Shown here: in pieces, positions 62,501-64,000 of the stretch
How the letters are laid out: every line of letters starts with the position of its first letter
Numbering within the stretch: position 1 is the stretch's first letter
NCBI GenBank assembly: GCA_965249175.1
Contig: OZ252227.1
Location: forward strand, 1,984,001 to 2,048,000
Direction of reading: 5' to 3'
Source: CAZYFH01 sp965249175
GTDB taxonomy: Bacteria > Acidobacteriota > Vicinamibacteria > Vicinamibacterales > UBA8438
DNA length: 64,000 nt
Notes under the pieces: generated by a model
Databases searched by the model: none
Told to the model about the DNA's origin: nothing
Seen by the model: the letters and a program-made list of their open reading frames with translations, nothing else
Position numbers and translations under genes: made by a program

Positions 62501-62702
62501 CGCGGATGTTGACCGCTTCCTCGACCTCTTCCGGCGCGGCGCCGAGATACGGCACCTCGATGTTGATGAGATCGAGCTCGAACTCGGGGAAGGTCTCCTC
62601 TTTGACTGTGAAGGTTGCGATGACGCCGCTGACGAGGATGAAGACCATCATCAGGTTGGCGGCGACGCTATTGCGCGCGAACCACTCGATCATTTTTTTC
62701 AT
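59532..62702 (-). CDS. RND efflux transporter permease (AcrB/HAE1-like)
   Basis: A 1056-residue inner-membrane proton antiporter. The N-terminus MIEWFARNSVAANLMMVFIL and the two periplasmic halves (LEVRLAAWVSLGIPISFLGA, and later YVQPLIIMSAIPFGLVGAIW with GHLFMGLDVTMMSMFGLVAL) are typical. The proton-relay pair is in LGIVVDDAIIVGENIYRHQ. It lies closer to the HAE1/MdtC-like branch than to heavy-metal CzcA. GGAG precedes ATG 62702. No membrane-fusion or outer-membrane partner is encoded nearby: the upstream gap (62703-62936) is non-coding and the next gene is ankyrin. Confidence 0.93.
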   Translation of the reverse strand: MKKMIEWFARNSVAANLMMVFILVSGVIATFTVKEETFPEFELDLINIEVPYLGAAPEEVEEAVNIRVEEAIQGIDGIKQIQSTAAEGMGVVMVELELGADPRKVVDEVKSNVDAITTFPVETEKPIIRELTNRQQVVDIAVSGSVDPFTLKALTERVRDELTAIPEITQVDVVSAPPYEISIEVSEVALRRHGLTFDQVADAVRRTSLDLPGGSVRTERGEILLRTIGQAYRGEEYEQLVVWTRPDGSRLQLGDVATVVDGFAETDQYARFDVEPAMMVSVFRTGDQSAIEIAAVVHDYIARAQARLPDGVTLTVWQDEAEGLNAQLVLMLRNGVTGFALVFVVLALFLEVRLAAWVSLGIPISFLGAIALMPGLDVSVNVLSLFAFVLVLGIVVDDAIIVGENIYRHQEEHGGGLRGSIEGGQEIAKPVVFAVLTTVAAFMPLMFVPGMMGKIFRVIPLVVIPCLLFSLVESLNILPAHLSHMPKRRERGPWRRFQQLFANGLKHFVQRAYRPALTSALRWRYLTASIGVAAMIVTLGMVLSGRPNFQFFPSIEADFMSASVTMPQGTPVDATSQAVEKLEASAARLRQALLDDTGQDYFRHVAAAVGDQPMATRGGGPSRPTGSTAAANVGEVTIELAPSETRSYSSEELGGMWREATGAIPEAVEIDFNMSVMSPGDDVDVQLAGRDLATLRAAADDIKRRLAQYTGIYEVTDSFRAGKEEMKLGITPAAETLGLTLQDLGRQVRQAFYGEEAQRIQRGRDDIRVMVRYPRDDRRSVGDLENMRIRTPDGGEVPFSQVAVVEPGRGFASIRRVDRNRAVNVTASVDPSVTSAGDVIADLETRILPDVLADYPGVFYTFEGMMAEQQESIGGLQQGFVLAMLMIFALLAVPLKSYVQPLIIMSAIPFGLVGAIWGHLFMGLDVTMMSMFGLVALSGVVVNDSLIMVDFINRKRSQYGDLEVAVSEAGVNRFRPILLTSLTTFFGLAPLMTDRSFDAAFLVPMAVSLAFGVIFATLITLILVPTAYMVLEDVKRATSQILGRGDPRSLPAAPTA

Positions 62703-62803
62703 CGCATCTCCGCCCCGTGGCGCGGGTCAGGTCGTCGCCAGGCGCTCGTTGCGGCACCTGCGAGCTGATTGTGACCGTGATGATACCGCCGCGGACGATA
62801 GTG

Positions 62804-62830
62804 AGTGTAAGGAGGGTGCCCTTCTGTCAA
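62804..62830 (-). promoter_or_regulatory. possible sigma-70-like promoter for the RND gene
   Basis: On the minus strand TTGACA (62825-62830) is followed 15 bases later by TACACT (62804-62809). The -35 is perfect and the -10 fits four of six, but the spacer is short. The leader to ATG 62702 would be about 95 bases. The rest of 62703-62936 shows no gene. Confidence 0.3.
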
Positions 62831-62936
62831 AGAGAGGGTCGTGCTCAGACCCGGCGCCCGAGGACCAGACGTCGCCGGCGGCGGATCCGCTGAACAGAGG
62901 GCCGATCGGCGGCACGCGGGATCTCGGAGACTCGAA

Positions 62937-64000
62937 TCAGCGCGCGCCCTGGTCGGTATTCCGTTCAGGCGCGTCGGGCCCCATCAGCTCCCGCAACAGC
63001 GTCCCCGTCTCATCGTGGGCGCGGAAGCCTGTCCCGCGTCGGAACCCGTCCGCGATGGTCACGGGCAGCAGATCCTTGTCGTCCTTCGCCCACAGATCGG
63101 CGCCGCGGTCGACGAGGTATCGCACGATGCTGTTCGCGCCCCGGTACGCCGCGCCGTGGAGCGCCGTCTCGTCCCGGGCGTTGGTGGCGGTCACGTCCTC
63201 CCCCAGCCCCACCAGGATCTCGACCGCTTCCAGCGCCTCGGCTTCGGTCGCGTGCACTTGCCCTTCGAGGAATCCCATGCCCGCCGCCACGAACAGCGGC
63301 GGCGTCTCGTCGCTGTTCGCGATCTTCGGGTCGGCCCCGTGTTCGAGGAGCAGGCGCATCAGCGTGATATCCGCGGCCTTGACCGCAAGGAAGAACGGGG
63401 TCGCGCCGACGAGGCTCATGGCGTTGCCGTCGTAGGTGCCCTTCGTCGGGGGACGCGCCGTCATGCGCGCGTTGACGTCGGCGCCGTGGGCCAGCAGCAC
63501 CTCGACCAGGTCGAGCGTGTTCAGGGCGCCCGTCGGCGTCGGGCAAGGCATGGCGGTGAGCTCACAGTTGCGGGCACGCACGATCCCGTGCAGCGCCGTG
63601 CCCCTGGGTCCGTCGAGGTTGGGGTCCGCGCCCTGCTCGACGAGCCAGGCCGCGAGCTCGTAGTGCGCGTTTCTGATCGCCGTCGCGAGCACGCTCGACC
63701 CCAGCCGCGGCGGCGCCGGTTCGTCACCCACGGTCGGATCGCGTGGCCCACGCGGGACGGCGTCTTCCGCGGCCTCGTTGATGTCCGCACCGCCCGCAAG
63801 CAACGCTTGCACCGTGGCGAGATCGCCTTCCCGTGCGGCGAACAGCAACGCGGTCATGCCTGCTTCCGAGCGGGCCGTAACGTCGGCGCCGCCTGCAATC
63901 AGCGCGGTCGCGGCGGCGGCGTTCATCCCGGCGGCCGCCCACATGAGGGCCGATTGCCGCCGCACGCTCTCGCGTGCGTTGGGGTTGGCGCCCGAAGCGA
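62937..64000 (-). CDS. ankyrin-repeat protein (5' end outside window)
   Basis: At least 354 residues; the frame is open to the window edge (ASGANPNARESV precedes the first in-window start codon), so the gene continues beyond base 64000. Ankyrin repeats read QSALMWAAAGMNAAAATALI, GMTALLFAAREGDLATVQAL, SVLATAIRNAHYELAAWLV, ETPPLFVAAGMGFLEGQVHA and ETALHGAAYRGANSIVRYLV. The C-terminus LRELMGPDAPERNTDQGAR is the part duplicated at 59387-59446. It is not closely related to the ankyrin gene at 47239 beyond the repeat consensus. Target unknown. Confidence 0.87.
   Translation of the reverse strand, partial: ASGANPNARESVRRQSALMWAAAGMNAAAATALIAGGADVTARSEAGMTALLFAAREGDLATVQALLAGGADINEAAEDAVPRGPRDPTVGDEPAPPRLGSSVLATAIRNAHYELAAWLVEQGADPNLDGPRGTALHGIVRARNCELTAMPCPTPTGALNTLDLVEVLLAHGADVNARMTARPPTKGTYDGNAMSLVGATPFFLAVKAADITLMRLLLEHGADPKIANSDETPPLFVAAGMGFLEGQVHATEAEALEAVEILVGLGEDVTATNARDETALHGAAYRGANSIVRYLVDRGADLWAKDDKDLLPVTIADGFRRGTGFRAHDETGTLLRELMGPDAPERNTDQGAR

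Overview
The window is a gene-dense, strongly GC-rich bacterial chromosome segment with about 47 protein genes. No rRNA, tRNA or CRISPR was recognised. The gene content resembles Acidobacteriota, probably the Vicinamibacteria (subdivision 6) group: DUF1592/DUF1552 gene pairs, PknB-like kinases with C-terminal TolB/WD40-like propellers, many secreted NHL and PQQ beta-propellers, Tat-exported hydrolases, and repeated copies of an unnamed secreted family. This placement is an inference from family repertoire; no marker gene is present.

Layout. 1-5.7 kb: end of a GMC oxidoreductase, a VOC protein, a cNMP-domain/kinase fusion and two secreted 'CHEGN' family proteins. 5.8-9.7 kb (minus): an FGE-like lipoprotein, an RnfD-like membrane protein with a Sel1-like tail, an NHL propeller and HspQ. 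9.8-19.7 kb: a Tat-exported molybdopterin protein, a secreted serine hydrolase, a double VOC protein, two more CHEGN proteins (one frameshifted), a geranylgeranyl-reductase-like flavoprotein, a lipase, a TauE/SafE permease and a DUF4389 protein. 19.7-29 kb: an NHL propeller, a cytochrome-c/PQQ dehydrogenase, a CsgG-like protein, a cNMP-CBS-DUF294 protein overlapping a DnaQ-like exonuclease, and two exported alpha/beta hydrolases. 29-30.7 kb: an IS110/IS1111-type insertion sequence with a frameshifted transposase and a candidate structured RNA, directly next to a 166-bp MITE-like element. 30.7-47 kb: more propellers, a fifth CHEGN protein, a second kinase, and several exported or cytoplasmic enzymes (amidohydrolase, cyclase family, metallo-beta-lactamase fold, carboxymuconolactone decarboxylase-like). 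47-56.5 kb: an ankyrin protein followed by two tandem DUF1592-DUF1552 pairs. 56.5-64 kb: NHL gene, DUF4173 membrane protein, RND efflux permease and a partial ankyrin gene, with truncated tails of the NHL and ankyrin genes lying between DUF4173 and RND.

How it fits together. Most products carry Sec, Tat or lipoprotein signals, and several are redox proteins (PQQ, heme c, molybdopterin, FAD). The segment therefore looks like a periplasm-directed catabolic and oxidative island with many paralogs. The exact substrates cannot be read from the sequence. The most interesting structures are the IS-associated structured RNA, the duplicated NHL/ankyrin tails that frame two different cargo genes, and the five-copy CHEGN family.
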